Assembly: GCA_951812795.1 (NCBI GenBank)
Contig: OX638325.1
Span: 1,822,277 to 1,886,276 of the forward strand
Direction of reading: 5' to 3'
DNA: 64,000 nucleotides
DNA from: an uncultured Dehalococcoidia bacterium
GTDB taxonomy: Bacteria; Chloroflexota; Dehalococcoidia; Lucifugimonadales; Lucifugimonadaceae
The notes under the pieces were generated by a model. It was given only the letters and a program-made list of their open reading frames with translations. It was not told where the DNA came from and searched no databases. Position numbers and translations under genes: made by a program. Below, piece by piece: positions 43,461 to 52,044 of this stretch (within the stretch, counting starts at the first letter, position 1; each line of letters opens with the position of its first letter).

Positions 43461-43595
43461 CCCCCGTACGGGCAACCCACCCGGTCACCCCCGTAGGGGC
43501 GACCCACCCGGTCGCCCAAACACCCCGGCCGACCCCCGTACGGCCGACCCACCCGGTCGCCCAAACACCCCGGCCGACCCCCGTAGGGGCGACCC
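43461..43595. repeat. 45-bp tandem repeat
   Basis: Two full 45-bp units with the sequence CCCCCGTA.GG.CGACCCAC, then CCGGTCGCCCAAACACCCCG and GCCGA, flanked by partial units on both sides. The units differ at only a few positions. Translated, they give Gly/Arg/Pro-rich nonsense. There are no spacers, so this is not a CRISPR array. Confidence 0.75.
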
Positions 43596-43879
43596 TCCCT
43601 TTTTCCCTCCCCCTCTCAGGGGGAGATTAAGAGGGGGTCCAATGGCGGTACCCACGTCCAAGGGCTGGGCGAACGTTCGTGAATCCGGCAGACGTCGGCC
43701 CTCGAAAACAAACAGGGCGCGGCTACAGCACCAGCTCGGGACTAACCGAGCGATGGAGATCGGCATTGCTCAAGCGGCCGGACTCCGGGCCCACGGCCTG
43801 GCAACGTGGGCAGACGCTGGAACTAAAGGACGGGCCCACGTCCAATCCCCGCAAGCGCGGCGATGAAAACAACCAAGGG

Positions 43880-43921
43880 TTGCCCCCGTTAACGGGGGAA
43901 ATGTCCGAAGGACAAAGGGGG
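43880..43921 (+). repeat. Interspersed hairpin repeat (copy 1)
   Basis: TTGCCCCCGTTAACGGGGGA then AATGTCCGAAGGACAAAGGG. A near-identical copy is at 51743-51784. The first half is a CCCCCG/CGGGGG hairpin and the second a GTCC/GGAC hairpin. The wider 43.34-44.28 kb region shows only repeats and short open frames that I cannot assign. Confidence 0.7.
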
Positions 43922-44000
43922 CATACCAACCCCCTACAAAAGCCTGCAACACCCCCGCAGGCCATACCAACGCACCCTCCTCCCCTCCGCTGCGCGAAGG

Positions 44001-44140
44001 AGTGCTGTGCACAACCCTCCCCCTTGATGCCCAAGGGGGAATTAAAGGGGGTTTAGACTTGGCGTTTCGCTTTGCACTGCGTTGCCCGGCCCCTCTGGAT
44101 TCCGGCTTTCGCCGGAATGACGATGGTTGTGCAAATAACC
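44001..44140. mobile_element. MITE-like element (copy 2)
   Basis: Begins AGTGCTGTGCACAACC and shares the whole interior with 13988-14131 (CTCCCCCTTGATGCCCAAGG; TTAAAGGGGGTTTAGACTTG; CCGGCTTTCGCCGG). The right end has decayed to GGTTGTGCAAATAACCC. CGAAGG is present on both sides (43995-44000 and 44141-44146), a possible trace of target duplication. Confidence 0.7.
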
Positions 44141-44285
44141 CGAAGGGGACGCGTGCGAAGCACGCAGGGGATGCTCGAAAACGCACCCAACCCATCATTC
44201 CAATCATCAAAAATCATGGCAACCCAAACCCAAACCTCATAACCTATCATTCCAACCACACAAATTCACCATCCCACCACCACCC

Positions 44286-46211
44286 ATGACCGCCTCAGAT
44301 TTCAACCCCTACGACCACTACCAAGAACTCATGATCCCCATGCGCGACGGCATCCGCCTCGCCGCCGACGCACACTTCCCCGTCGACGAAGATGGCGAAC
44401 CCATCACCGAGCCCGCACCAGTCCTCCTCGTCCGCACCTCCTACGACAAGTCCAAAGACGAATGGGACACCGTCCGCGACTACTACCCCCGCCACGGCTA
44501 CGTCTTCGTCAACCAAGACCTCCGCTCGCGCTTCAAATCCGAAGGCGACGGCCGCTACTACCACACCTGCAACCCGTGGGAAGGCGAAGACGGATTCGAC
44601 ACCATCGAGTGGATCGCCAAGCAACCTTGGTGCAACGGCAAGATCGGCACCCTAGGAAGCTCCCACCGCGGCATCGTCCAGACCGTCGCCGCCCTCCACC
44701 GGCCCCCTCACCTCGTCGCCCAATGGGTCGAGCAGGCGCCCACCAACATCTACGCCCACGAAGCCCGAGAGGGCGGCGCGATGTGCTTCCACATGGCCGC
44801 GGCCATCCACAATCACGCCCTCGATTCCCACGAACTCCGCGACAACGAAGAAGGCGTCCTCGCAGTTGCCAAAACCTTCCAGAACATGCGTGAGTTTCTC
44901 TCCAACACCCCCTGGAAACGCGGCGAAACCGCACTTGCCCACGCACCTAGCCTCGAAGAAACCCTCTTCAACTACTACACCGCAGGCGATTACGACGAGT
45001 GGTGGGCAAACGAGAACAACGATCAGACGCCATACCTAGACCGCCACGCCGACATCCCCGTAATCCTCACCGGCGGCTGGTGGGACCCCTTCGCAGGCGG
45101 AACCGCCGACCTCTTCGTCGACCTAACCCGACGCAACAAGAACCTGACCCACATGGTCTTCGGTCCATGGGCCCACGGAACCCAACGCACCGATGCCACG
45201 CACGAAGGCGACGTCGATTTCGGACCCGACGCGCAATGGGGCTTCTCGAAATTCAACCCCATCCGTCGCCGATGGTTCGACCGCTGGCTCAAAGACGAAC
45301 CCAACGGCGTCGAAGACGATCCCCCGATCCTCCTCTTCGTAATGGGCGGCGGCGACGGCACCAAAAACGCCGATGGACGCCTAAACCACGGAGGATACTG
45401 GCGATCCGAGCAAGAGTGGCCGCTTGCCCGCATGCAATCAACCAACTACTACCTCCACCAAGACGGCATACTGTCGACAGAAAAACCCGCCACAGATAAC
45501 ACCTCCATCACCTACACCTTCGACCCCGAAAACCCCGTCCCAACCCTCGGCGGAAACGTAGCCGGCTTCAGCGTCATCGACAAACCCGAAGAGGGCGGAC
45601 CAACATTCGACGAGGCTCCGCCTCCCGGAGAACAAGCCGACACAATCCTCCAACACTCCTACTCCCTAGTCACGCCCGGTCCCATGCACCAACGCGAGCA
45701 ACCAGGTCTGATGGCCTGTTCCGAACCCTATCCGCTACTCTCAGAACGCCCAGACGTCATCACCTTCCAGACCGAACCGCTGACCGAAGACCTAGAAATC
45801 ACCGGCCCGATCGAGGTCAAGCTCTGGATCTCCTCCGATGCTCCCGACACCGACTTCACCGCCAAACTTCTAGACATCTACCCGCCCAACGACGACTACC
45901 CCGACGGCTACCACATGAACCTGTGCGACTCCATCCTCCGCACCCGTTACCGCAACTCATGGACCGAACCCGAGATGATGTCGCCCGGCCAAATCTACCC
46001 CATCACCATCCTCCTAACCCCCACAAGCAACCTCTTCAAAACCGGCCACCGAATCCGCGTCGACATCTCCAGCAGCAACTTCCCCCGCTTCGATATCAAC
46101 CCCAACACCGGCGAACCCATGGGCCGCCACACCCAAACCAAACCCGCCCAAAACACGTTGCATCTAACCAAGTCACACCCTTCACACATCACCCTACCAA
46201 TAATCCCCTAA
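44286..46211 (+). CDS. CocE/NonD family hydrolase
   Basis: A 641-residue alpha/beta hydrolase of the X-Pro dipeptidyl-peptidase/cocaine-esterase family. The nucleophile region is KIGTLGSSHRGIVQTVAAL (Ser in GSSHRG, where the family usually has GxSYxG), the acid is in VILTGGWWDPFAGG and the His in MVFGPWAHGTQ. The C-terminal jelly-roll domain is seen from about residue 390 to the end (EVKLWISSDAPDTDFTAKLL). It is cytosolic, with no signal peptide. The substrate (an ester or amide) is not evident. It stands alone after the repeat field. Confidence 0.9.
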   Translation: MTASDFNPYDHYQELMIPMRDGIRLAADAHFPVDEDGEPITEPAPVLLVRTSYDKSKDEWDTVRDYYPRHGYVFVNQDLRSRFKSEGDGRYYHTCNPWEGEDGFDTIEWIAKQPWCNGKIGTLGSSHRGIVQTVAALHRPPHLVAQWVEQAPTNIYAHEAREGGAMCFHMAAAIHNHALDSHELRDNEEGVLAVAKTFQNMREFLSNTPWKRGETALAHAPSLEETLFNYYTAGDYDEWWANENNDQTPYLDRHADIPVILTGGWWDPFAGGTADLFVDLTRRNKNLTHMVFGPWAHGTQRTDATHEGDVDFGPDAQWGFSKFNPIRRRWFDRWLKDEPNGVEDDPPILLFVMGGGDGTKNADGRLNHGGYWRSEQEWPLARMQSTNYYLHQDGILSTEKPATDNTSITYTFDPENPVPTLGGNVAGFSVIDKPEEGGPTFDEAPPPGEQADTILQHSYSLVTPGPMHQREQPGLMACSEPYPLLSERPDVITFQTEPLTEDLEITGPIEVKLWISSDAPDTDFTAKLLDIYPPNDDYPDGYHMNLCDSILRTRYRNSWTEPEMMSPGQIYPITILLTPTSNLFKTGHRIRVDISSSNFPRFDINPNTGEPMGRHTQTKPAQNTLHLTKSHPSHITLPIIP

Positions 46212-46353
46212 AACCTCCCTCCCCTTCGCGCAGCGAAGGGGACGCGTGCCAAACGTCCGTCATTCCGGCGAAAGCCGGAATCCAGAGGGGCACGGCCGCA
46301 CCTACGGTGGGATGCGTTCGCGATTCTCGCGGGAGATCGACCACGCAGATTTA

Positions 46354-46449
46354 TCGTAGGGGCGGCCCTTGTGGTCGCCCTGGGCGCGGGGTCACGAGGC
46401 ATTGGGCCACCACGGCGGTGCAGGGCAACCACAAGGGCCGCCCCTACGA
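46354..46449. repeat. Long hairpin overlapping the recG stop codon
   Basis: Two 29-base arms (46354-46382 and 46421-46449) are complementary with a single mismatch, with a 38-base loop. The core is TAGGGGCGGCCCTTGTGGTC. The recG stop codon (46444-46446) lies inside the right arm. It probably forms a strong hairpin at the 3' ends of both convergent transcripts. The CATTCCGGCGAAAGCCGGAA palindrome lies close by at 46262-46290. Confidence 0.75.
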
Positions 46450-48963
46450 AAACCGCGAAACCACACCCCCAACCATCCGCACAGCCTCCCTTCGAAGCAC
46501 CCGATGCTCCCGCTTCCTCAAATCAAAATCATCCTCCAAAATCCCCTCAGCAACACCTCGTGCCCGGCTCAGCGATTCCAAGTCATCAAACCGCGCAAAT
46601 CGCCAACCTGACCACCCACTCTGCACCTCCGCCAAGTTCCTCCCCGGCCCCCTCAACTCCAAATCCTTCTGCGCCAGATCGAAACCATCCGAACTATCTA
46701 CCAACGCCTGCAACCGGGCCTGCGCAATCTCACCCTCCGCGTCCGAAACCAAGATGCACGAACCAGCGTGTTCACCACGCCCCACGCGCCCCCTGATCTG
46801 ATGCAGCTGCGACATCCCGAAATGGTCCGCCGTCATGATCATCATCACCGTCGCATTCGGAATATCAACACCAACCTCGATCACCGGAGTCGCCACCAAA
46901 ACATCGATCTCGAGACTCCGAAACGTCTCCATCACCGACTGCTTCTCCGACAAGCTCATCCGCCCATGAAGCAATCCAACCCTCAGGTCCGCAAACTCCT
47001 GCTTCGCTAGCCGTTCAAACTCCACGACCGCCGAAGCCCCCGCAACGTTCTCCGAAGGATCGATCAAGGGACACACCACGAACGCCTGCCGCCCCTGCCG
47101 CACTTCGCGTCTGATCTCCGCGTACCCCTCGGCAACATCGAACGGCGTCTGCGCCCACCGCGTTGCGATCGGATTCCTTCCCCGAGGCATCGCCCGCAGC
47201 GTAGACAGCTCCATCTCTCCGTACATCGTCATGTGCAAAGTACGCGGTATCGGCGTCGCCGACATCGCCAACATATGCGGGCGCGGCGTTCGATTCGTCA
47301 GCATCGCCCGTTGCTCAGTCCCGAACCGTTGCTGCTCGTCAACCACCACCAACGCCAACCGGTCAAAGTCCACCGCATCCTGCAACAGAGCATGCGTCCC
47401 AACAATCAGATCCACCTCACCATCCCGACACATCACCTGCATCGTCCGCTTATCACGCGGCGTCAAACTCCCAGTCAAAAGCCCAACCCGCAAATCGCGA
47501 TCCCGACCCTCAACACGGTATGCCGGAGATTCATAGACCGAACCATACGCACTCAACCCTTCCCGACACCCGAGAAGGTCCAACAAGCTGATGAAATGCT
47601 GCTCCGCGAGCACCTCCGTCGGCGCCATCATCGCCGACTGCATCCCATTCGCGCCCGTCGCAGCCAGCATCGCCGCGATCGCCACCACCGTTTTCCCACT
47701 GCCTACTTCACCTTGCAGCAACCGCGCCATCGGATAACCCGAGACCAAGTCAGCAAGGATCGTGTCGATGCTCTCACGTTGGTCGGCGGTAAGTTCGAAA
47801 CCCAGCGAACCCACAAAGTGAGCCACCAAATCGTGGTCGGGAATAACCTCGACCGCTTCGACCGAGTCGCGCCACCGAACCCGTCTGCGTATCGCCGCAA
47901 TCTGGTTGTAAAGAAACTCGTCGAACGCCAACCGACGGATCGCCTGCCCGATCTGCGCATTCGCCGCCGGGCGATGCATAATCTCGATCGCGTCCGAAAG
48001 CCTGACAAGTCGATGCTCATTACGGATCGCATCCGGAAGCGGCTCCTCAACGAAACGCAACCCGCTATCGAGGCACTGCATCACACCATTGCGAACCGTC
48101 CGCTGGTTAACCCCGGCGCTCAGCGGATACACCGGCACCAACGCACCAGCATGGATGAATCCCCGCTGGTTCGAGCGCCCACCCCGCGTAACATCGTCAT
48201 ACTCCGGATTCTCCATCGTCGGACGCCCCCGATAGTCCCCCACCTTACCGCTAACCACGATCCGGTCGCCACTCTGCCAGCGTGTTGCCATATATGGCAT
48301 GTTGAACCAAGTAATCCCCAATACCCCAGTCCCATCCTTGATCCGAACGCGTGCCGACCCGTTTCGCCCGCCGAACCGATGCGTTTCGGAACTCACTACA
48401 TCTCCGACAATAGTCGCCTCTTCGCCAGCGACAAGATCGGCGACATTCGAGTGTTGCGAATAGTCGATCATCCGCAACGGGAAGTGCCACAACACGTCGC
48501 GCAACGTCACCAACCCAAGTGCTTCGAACGCGCGCTTTGCAGCCGAATGAAGGAACGGAAGCGACACAACCGGCGCATCAAGACTGTCCGGCGGTTTAAC
48601 TGGCGGACGACTCGCGGCCTGCTGGGTCTTGGCCGGGGCAGGTTCAGCCTTGGCGCGAGCCGGCGTCGCCTTCTGCGGCGATGGCTTAGTCGCAACTGGC
48701 CGATCCGAAACTCGCCGGGAGCCGTGGAGACGCCGGTAGGCAGCCGCAGCCCAAGTCTCGCGTTCCTGCGGAGATAGTGCGGCGTAGCGCTGACCGTTCA
48801 TCGGCGGCAACGTCCGTATCTGACCCGCGATCCGACTCAGATTCGGCCACATCTTGTCGAGACCGCCACCAACGACCGCGCTGTTGTTGAAGCCATACTT
48901 GGCCTCGAGTTTCAGGACGCTTACAAGAGTCTTGGTCTGGCGTTCAACGACCGGGTCGGGCAT
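46444..48963 (-). CDS. recG: ATP-dependent DNA helicase RecG
   Basis: A replication-fork-reversal and branch-migration helicase, 839 residues. An N-terminal extension of about 150 residues precedes the wedge/OB domain (VADLVAGEEATIVGDVVSSE, then IKDGTGVLGITWFNMPYMA). The motor follows: RLLQGEVGSGKTVVAIAAML (Walker A), VVDEQQRFG (DEQQ box), LAMSATPIPRTLHMTMYGEM (motif III) and QIRGRVGRGEHAGSCILV (motif VI). The ATG at 48963 is preferred over a GTG upstream. Convergent with the CocE gene; a hairpin overlaps the end. Confidence 0.95.
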   Translation of the reverse strand: MPDPVVERQTKTLVSVLKLEAKYGFNNSAVVGGGLDKMWPNLSRIAGQIRTLPPMNGQRYAALSPQERETWAAAAYRRLHGSRRVSDRPVATKPSPQKATPARAKAEPAPAKTQQAASRPPVKPPDSLDAPVVSLPFLHSAAKRAFEALGLVTLRDVLWHFPLRMIDYSQHSNVADLVAGEEATIVGDVVSSETHRFGGRNGSARVRIKDGTGVLGITWFNMPYMATRWQSGDRIVVSGKVGDYRGRPTMENPEYDDVTRGGRSNQRGFIHAGALVPVYPLSAGVNQRTVRNGVMQCLDSGLRFVEEPLPDAIRNEHRLVRLSDAIEIMHRPAANAQIGQAIRRLAFDEFLYNQIAAIRRRVRWRDSVEAVEVIPDHDLVAHFVGSLGFELTADQRESIDTILADLVSGYPMARLLQGEVGSGKTVVAIAAMLAATGANGMQSAMMAPTEVLAEQHFISLLDLLGCREGLSAYGSVYESPAYRVEGRDRDLRVGLLTGSLTPRDKRTMQVMCRDGEVDLIVGTHALLQDAVDFDRLALVVVDEQQRFGTEQRAMLTNRTPRPHMLAMSATPIPRTLHMTMYGEMELSTLRAMPRGRNPIATRWAQTPFDVAEGYAEIRREVRQGRQAFVVCPLIDPSENVAGASAVVEFERLAKQEFADLRVGLLHGRMSLSEKQSVMETFRSLEIDVLVATPVIEVGVDIPNATVMMIMTADHFGMSQLHQIRGRVGRGEHAGSCILVSDAEGEIAQARLQALVDSSDGFDLAQKDLELRGPGRNLAEVQSGWSGWRFARFDDLESLSRARGVAEGILEDDFDLRKREHRVLRREAVRMVGGVVSRFS

Positions 48964-49056
48964 GTAGGAATGGTACGAAATTATCCCGGTCGGGGCAGGG
49001 TTCAAACCTGTCCCTACTCAATCACGCCCCCACAAAATCGACTAACTAACCGACCC

Positions 49057-49908
49057 TCACCAAGAAGCGGCGAGTCCGACGGTTCCCGTCCCCAAGTGTG
49101 AGCCAATCGCCGGGCCAATATTGGCCGTAATCGCCATGCCCCCCGGCGCCACATTTCCCTTTAAATCCTCGAGAACGGTGTTCGCCTCCGCTTCCGAGGA
49201 AGAATCCGTGTGCAATACCGCCAAATTCGTCAACGGAGCGTGGTCTTCGACAACCGCGGAGACCAGTTTTGACATCGCCCTACGATGCGATCGCGGCTTC
49301 GACAATACCTCTACTTCACCGTCCACAATCGACAACACCGGTCGAATGTTCAGAATATTCGCCATCAATGCCTGCGCACCCTTCAATCTCCCACCACGTT
49401 TGAGGTACTCGAGAGTGTCGGGCGTGCCGGCAAACTGAACTCTCGGAACCATGTTGCGAGCCGTGGACAGGGCATCGGTGAAGCTGCCACCATCATCGAT
49501 CACCTTTTGCGCCGCCAATGCGATAAACCCCGTCGCCATCGAGGCGGTCCGGGAGTCGACGTGCTTGATCCGCTCGCCGCTCGGATCCGACTGCTCAGCA
49601 CCAGCAACGGCAGAGGCATAAGTACCGCTGACGGCCGACGAAATATGAATTGAAACGATCTCGTCGTGCTCTGCAAGCAAATCGTCGTACACCGTCTTGA
49701 AATCCCCCGGCGACGGTTGCGACGTAGTAGGAAACACATCCTTGTCCCGTGCTAAACGAGCGTAAAAATCCTGGGTTGTGATACCCACGCCGTCTCTAAA
49801 CTCCTCCTCGCCGAACCTCACGAACGCGGCTACGGTGGTGATGCCGGACTGTTCAACGAGTTGCGAAGGAATGTCGGCGGTGCTGTCGGTAACCACTGCG
49901 ATGCTCAC
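49057..49908 (-). CDS. DegV-family fatty-acid-binding protein
   Basis: A 283-residue DegV protein. It carries IAVVTDSTADIPSQLVEQSG at the start, then PTTSQPSPGDFKTVYDDLLA and ISSAVSGTYASAVAGAE, and a C-terminal IGSHLGTGTVGLAASW. Members bind fatty acids and, in some bacteria, hand them to a fatty-acid kinase (FakB role); no kinase gene is seen here. The start is GTG (49908), backed by AAGGAGAG 7 bases upstream. Separated from recG by a 93-base gap containing a GGGCAGGGTTC palindromic stretch. Confidence 0.92.
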   Translation of the reverse strand: MSIAVVTDSTADIPSQLVEQSGITTVAAFVRFGEEEFRDGVGITTQDFYARLARDKDVFPTTSQPSPGDFKTVYDDLLAEHDEIVSIHISSAVSGTYASAVAGAEQSDPSGERIKHVDSRTASMATGFIALAAQKVIDDGGSFTDALSTARNMVPRVQFAGTPDTLEYLKRGGRLKGAQALMANILNIRPVLSIVDGEVEVLSKPRSHRRAMSKLVSAVVEDHAPLTNLAVLHTDSSSEAEANTVLEDLKGNVAPGGMAITANIGPAIGSHLGTGTVGLAASW

Positions 49909-49997
49909 GAATTCTCTCCTTACGATTTACACGGCTGTCGACTACATGCTTGAAACTACGGTACACCATTTAACTTGGTCAAATGAGGCAGGGCATT

Positions 49998-50139
49998 GGG
50001 ATGCTGTGCATAACCTCCGTCATTCCGGCGAAAGCCGGCGCTTCAGCGGACGGAACGTCCATCCAGAGGGGCCGGGCAACGGGTAGGCGCACGTGATGTG
50101 ACCGTGAAGCCGTCGTAAGTGAGGTTGTGCACAGCACCC
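49998..50139. mobile_element. MITE-like element (copy 3, different interior)
   Basis: Ends are GGGATGCTGTGCATAACC (49998-50015) and GGTTGTGCACAGCACCC (50123-50139), matching the termini of the element at 13988. The interior is different: a CATTCCGGCGAAAGCCGGCG palindrome and GACGGAACGTCCATCCAGAG. CATTGG occurs next to both ends (49994 and 50138 regions), a possible target duplication. Confidence 0.72.
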
Positions 50140-50205
50140 ATTGGTGGGCGAAGATTTCGGGGAAATGAAGGATTATTGAGACCAATCTATTGTTGAATCG
50201 CCATC

Positions 50206-51618
50206 ATGCCATCCATTCAAAACCTACCGCGGTGGTATAACCTGCGCCGGTTGCGGCGACGACGGGCGCGTCAAGGCCGTGGCTATCACGAGATCGTCAG
50301 GCATCGACGACAACGGCAGATGCGCCGTGGTCGCTTCAAACGCGGATGTCTGCGGCTCGCCTACCAGGTTCCGCTCGCCATCCTCGCCGCCCTCGGCTTC
50401 GTTGTCATCATCATGCACAGCGGCGATCGTCGAATCTTGACACCGGAAGAGATCGCCACCGCTGGTTTCGGTTACAACCTGACCTCGTTCGAGGTGCGCC
50501 ACCTGCCTGCCAAGTGGCTACACCGATTAAACTCGGCGCTCCCGTGGGTCGAAATCGACGACGAGACGCGGATGGCCTACCTCGACCGGTACCCAGACCT
50601 GGCTCGTGAGCTGCGTTCCGCAAGGGACGACCTGAAGTCGGCACTCGCCCGCGGAGACGCAACCGCCATCTCCATCGCCGAATCCCACATCGATTCACTC
50701 ATCGGCGAGCGCAACCGCATCCGTGACGCCGTCGAGGAACTGCTAGAGGCGGCGATCTCCACCGAACTCATCCGACTCGGACTCCATCAAGACGGCGAAT
50801 TTATCTGGCCACCGGTCGACTTTCGGATCGACGACACCCCGCACGTCTTCGTCACATCGCCCCGGGACGAAATCCGGCGAAATTCCGTCCGGCTACTACG
50901 CCCCGACCTCACTGAGCAAGACAAGCAGCAGATCGAGGACCAAGTTTTCGAAACCGCAGACCTCTCATCGGTAGTGCTACCGACCGGCGGACTCGCCTCC
51001 TTCCCGAACCTCGTCCCATCCGACTACAGCCTACAATCCCTACTCGAAGTCTCCGCCCACGAATGGCTCCACGCCTATCTTCTGTTCCATCCCCTCGGCC
51101 GAGCCTACTGGTCAAACGGCGACATGACCTCCCTTAACGAGACACTGGCCAATCGCTTCGGCCAAGAAGTAGGGCGTACCGTCTACAACCGACTGACCGG
51201 CGAAGACGTCAATGTTCTGGAACCCCCGTACATTCCCGGACGCGACTCCGAAGAAGATGACAGCGACGAAAACGGGGCGCAAGCCCCCTTCGACCCCCGC
51301 GAATTCCTCCACGACACCAGACACGAGACCGAGCGGCTACTAAGCCAAGGCAAAATCGAAGAAGCCGAAACCTACATGGAAGACCGGCGCCAAACCCTAG
51401 TCGAAAACGGCCACAACATCCGCAAAATCAACCAAGCCTACTTCGCCTTCCACGGCACCTACGCCGACAGCCCATCCTCAACCAGCAACCTAGCCAACCA
51501 AATCTGGCAACTCCGCCAACAAACCCCCACCATCGGCACCCTAGTCAAACAACTACAAACCATCAACAACCACAACCAATTCCTCCAACTCCTAGACACC
51601 CAAAACATCGAACAGTAA
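50206..51618 (+). CDS. Membrane-anchored HExxH metalloprotease-like protein
   Basis: A 470-residue protein without an assigned family. A basic N terminus (about residues 13-48, many Arg) is followed by one membrane segment (AYQVPLAILAALGFVVIIMH, about 52-71), so the rest is outside. Near residue 287 is SAHEWLHAYLLFH, a HExxH zinc motif, and LNETLANRFGQEVG about 25 residues later offers the third ligand Glu. The last 100 residues are helical, with a low-complexity Gln/Asn tail. The coding strand from about 51270 on is extraordinarily A+C-rich. A peptidase role is inferred only from the motif. Confidence 0.72.
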   Translation: MPSIQNLPRWYNLRRLRRRRARQGRGYHEIVRHRRQRQMRRGRFKRGCLRLAYQVPLAILAALGFVVIIMHSGDRRILTPEEIATAGFGYNLTSFEVRHLPAKWLHRLNSALPWVEIDDETRMAYLDRYPDLARELRSARDDLKSALARGDATAISIAESHIDSLIGERNRIRDAVEELLEAAISTELIRLGLHQDGEFIWPPVDFRIDDTPHVFVTSPRDEIRRNSVRLLRPDLTEQDKQQIEDQVFETADLSSVVLPTGGLASFPNLVPSDYSLQSLLEVSAHEWLHAYLLFHPLGRAYWSNGDMTSLNETLANRFGQEVGRTVYNRLTGEDVNVLEPPYIPGRDSEEDDSDENGAQAPFDPREFLHDTRHETERLLSQGKIEEAETYMEDRRQTLVENGHNIRKINQAYFAFHGTYADSPSSTSNLANQIWQLRQQTPTIGTLVKQLQTINNHNQFLQLLDTQNIEQ

Positions 51619-51742
51619 TCACCCTACCCGTGCCCCCACTCGGCCCCTTCAGCACGTATCCACAACCACCGTCATTTCCATTCCACACGTCATTCCCGCG
51701 GACGCGGGAATCCAGAGGGGACGCGGTGGATGTGCGGCAGGG

Positions 51743-51784
51743 TTGCCCCCGCTCGCGGGGGAAATGTCCGAAGGACAAAGGGGG
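51743..51784 (+). repeat. Interspersed hairpin repeat (copy 2)
   Basis: TTGCCCCCGCTCGCGGGGGA then AATGTCCGAAGGACAAAGGG, nearly identical to 43880-43921. Just before it lies a CATTCCCGCGGACGCGGGAA palindrome with the CCAGAGGGGACGCGG tail (51691-51725). This fills most of the gap after 51618. Confidence 0.72.
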
Positions 51785-51881
51785 CCGCGGAGCCCAGCAA
51801 TCGCATCGAGGACGCGGGGCGGCCGGATTCCCTCGCCCGGAGGGGAAATACGGTAAGGTCACGGAGAACTCGCATCCGCTC

Positions 51882-51911
51882 TTGACAAAACAACCAATGT
51901 TCCAATATACT
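51882..51911 (+). promoter_or_regulatory. Consensus promoter for a candidate RNA
   Basis: TTGACA (51882-51887), an 18-base spacer and TATACT (51906-51911), a near-perfect sigma-70-type promoter with no open frame of note behind it. Transcription should start at about 51918. Confidence 0.7.
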
Positions 51912-51917
51912 CTTAAC

Positions 51918-52044
51918 CAAGGCAAGCGCAGGAGATGTAGAGGTCGTTCGTGAAGAGCGGCAGCCCGCAAGGGTGGGATCCTCGAAACCTGGGGCCTTAA
52001 TTCAAGAAATCCTCCAAGTCCTCGATTTGGGGGATTTTTCTTTT
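51918..52044 (+). ncRNA. Candidate structured small RNA
   Basis: About 127 bases between the promoter above and a strong intrinsic terminator. The first 80 bases fold as a closed multibranch structure: AAGGC (51919-51923) with GCCTT (51994-51998), CAGG with CCTG (51988-51991), GAGG (51940-51943) with CCTC (51980-51983), an inner CGTTC/GAGCG hairpin (51945-51959), and a CCC-GCAA-GGG tetraloop hairpin (51964-51973). No known RNA family was recognised. Its 3' part is antisense to the end of the gene at 51997-52278. Either an independent sRNA or an attenuated leader is possible. Confidence 0.5.

Noticed and set aside
43461-43595. Possible CRISPR array
   Set aside because: The 45-bp units are directly joined, with no unique spacers, and there are no cas genes.
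43679-43870. Several short + and - frames between the GIY-YIG relic and the repeats
   Set aside because: None shows a motif or a ribosome site; all are equally plausible by chance in GC-rich DNA.
47233-48777. 514-residue + strand frame opposite recG
   Set aside because: Antisense to intact helicase motifs; the Arg/His-rich sequence is typical of a shadow frame.
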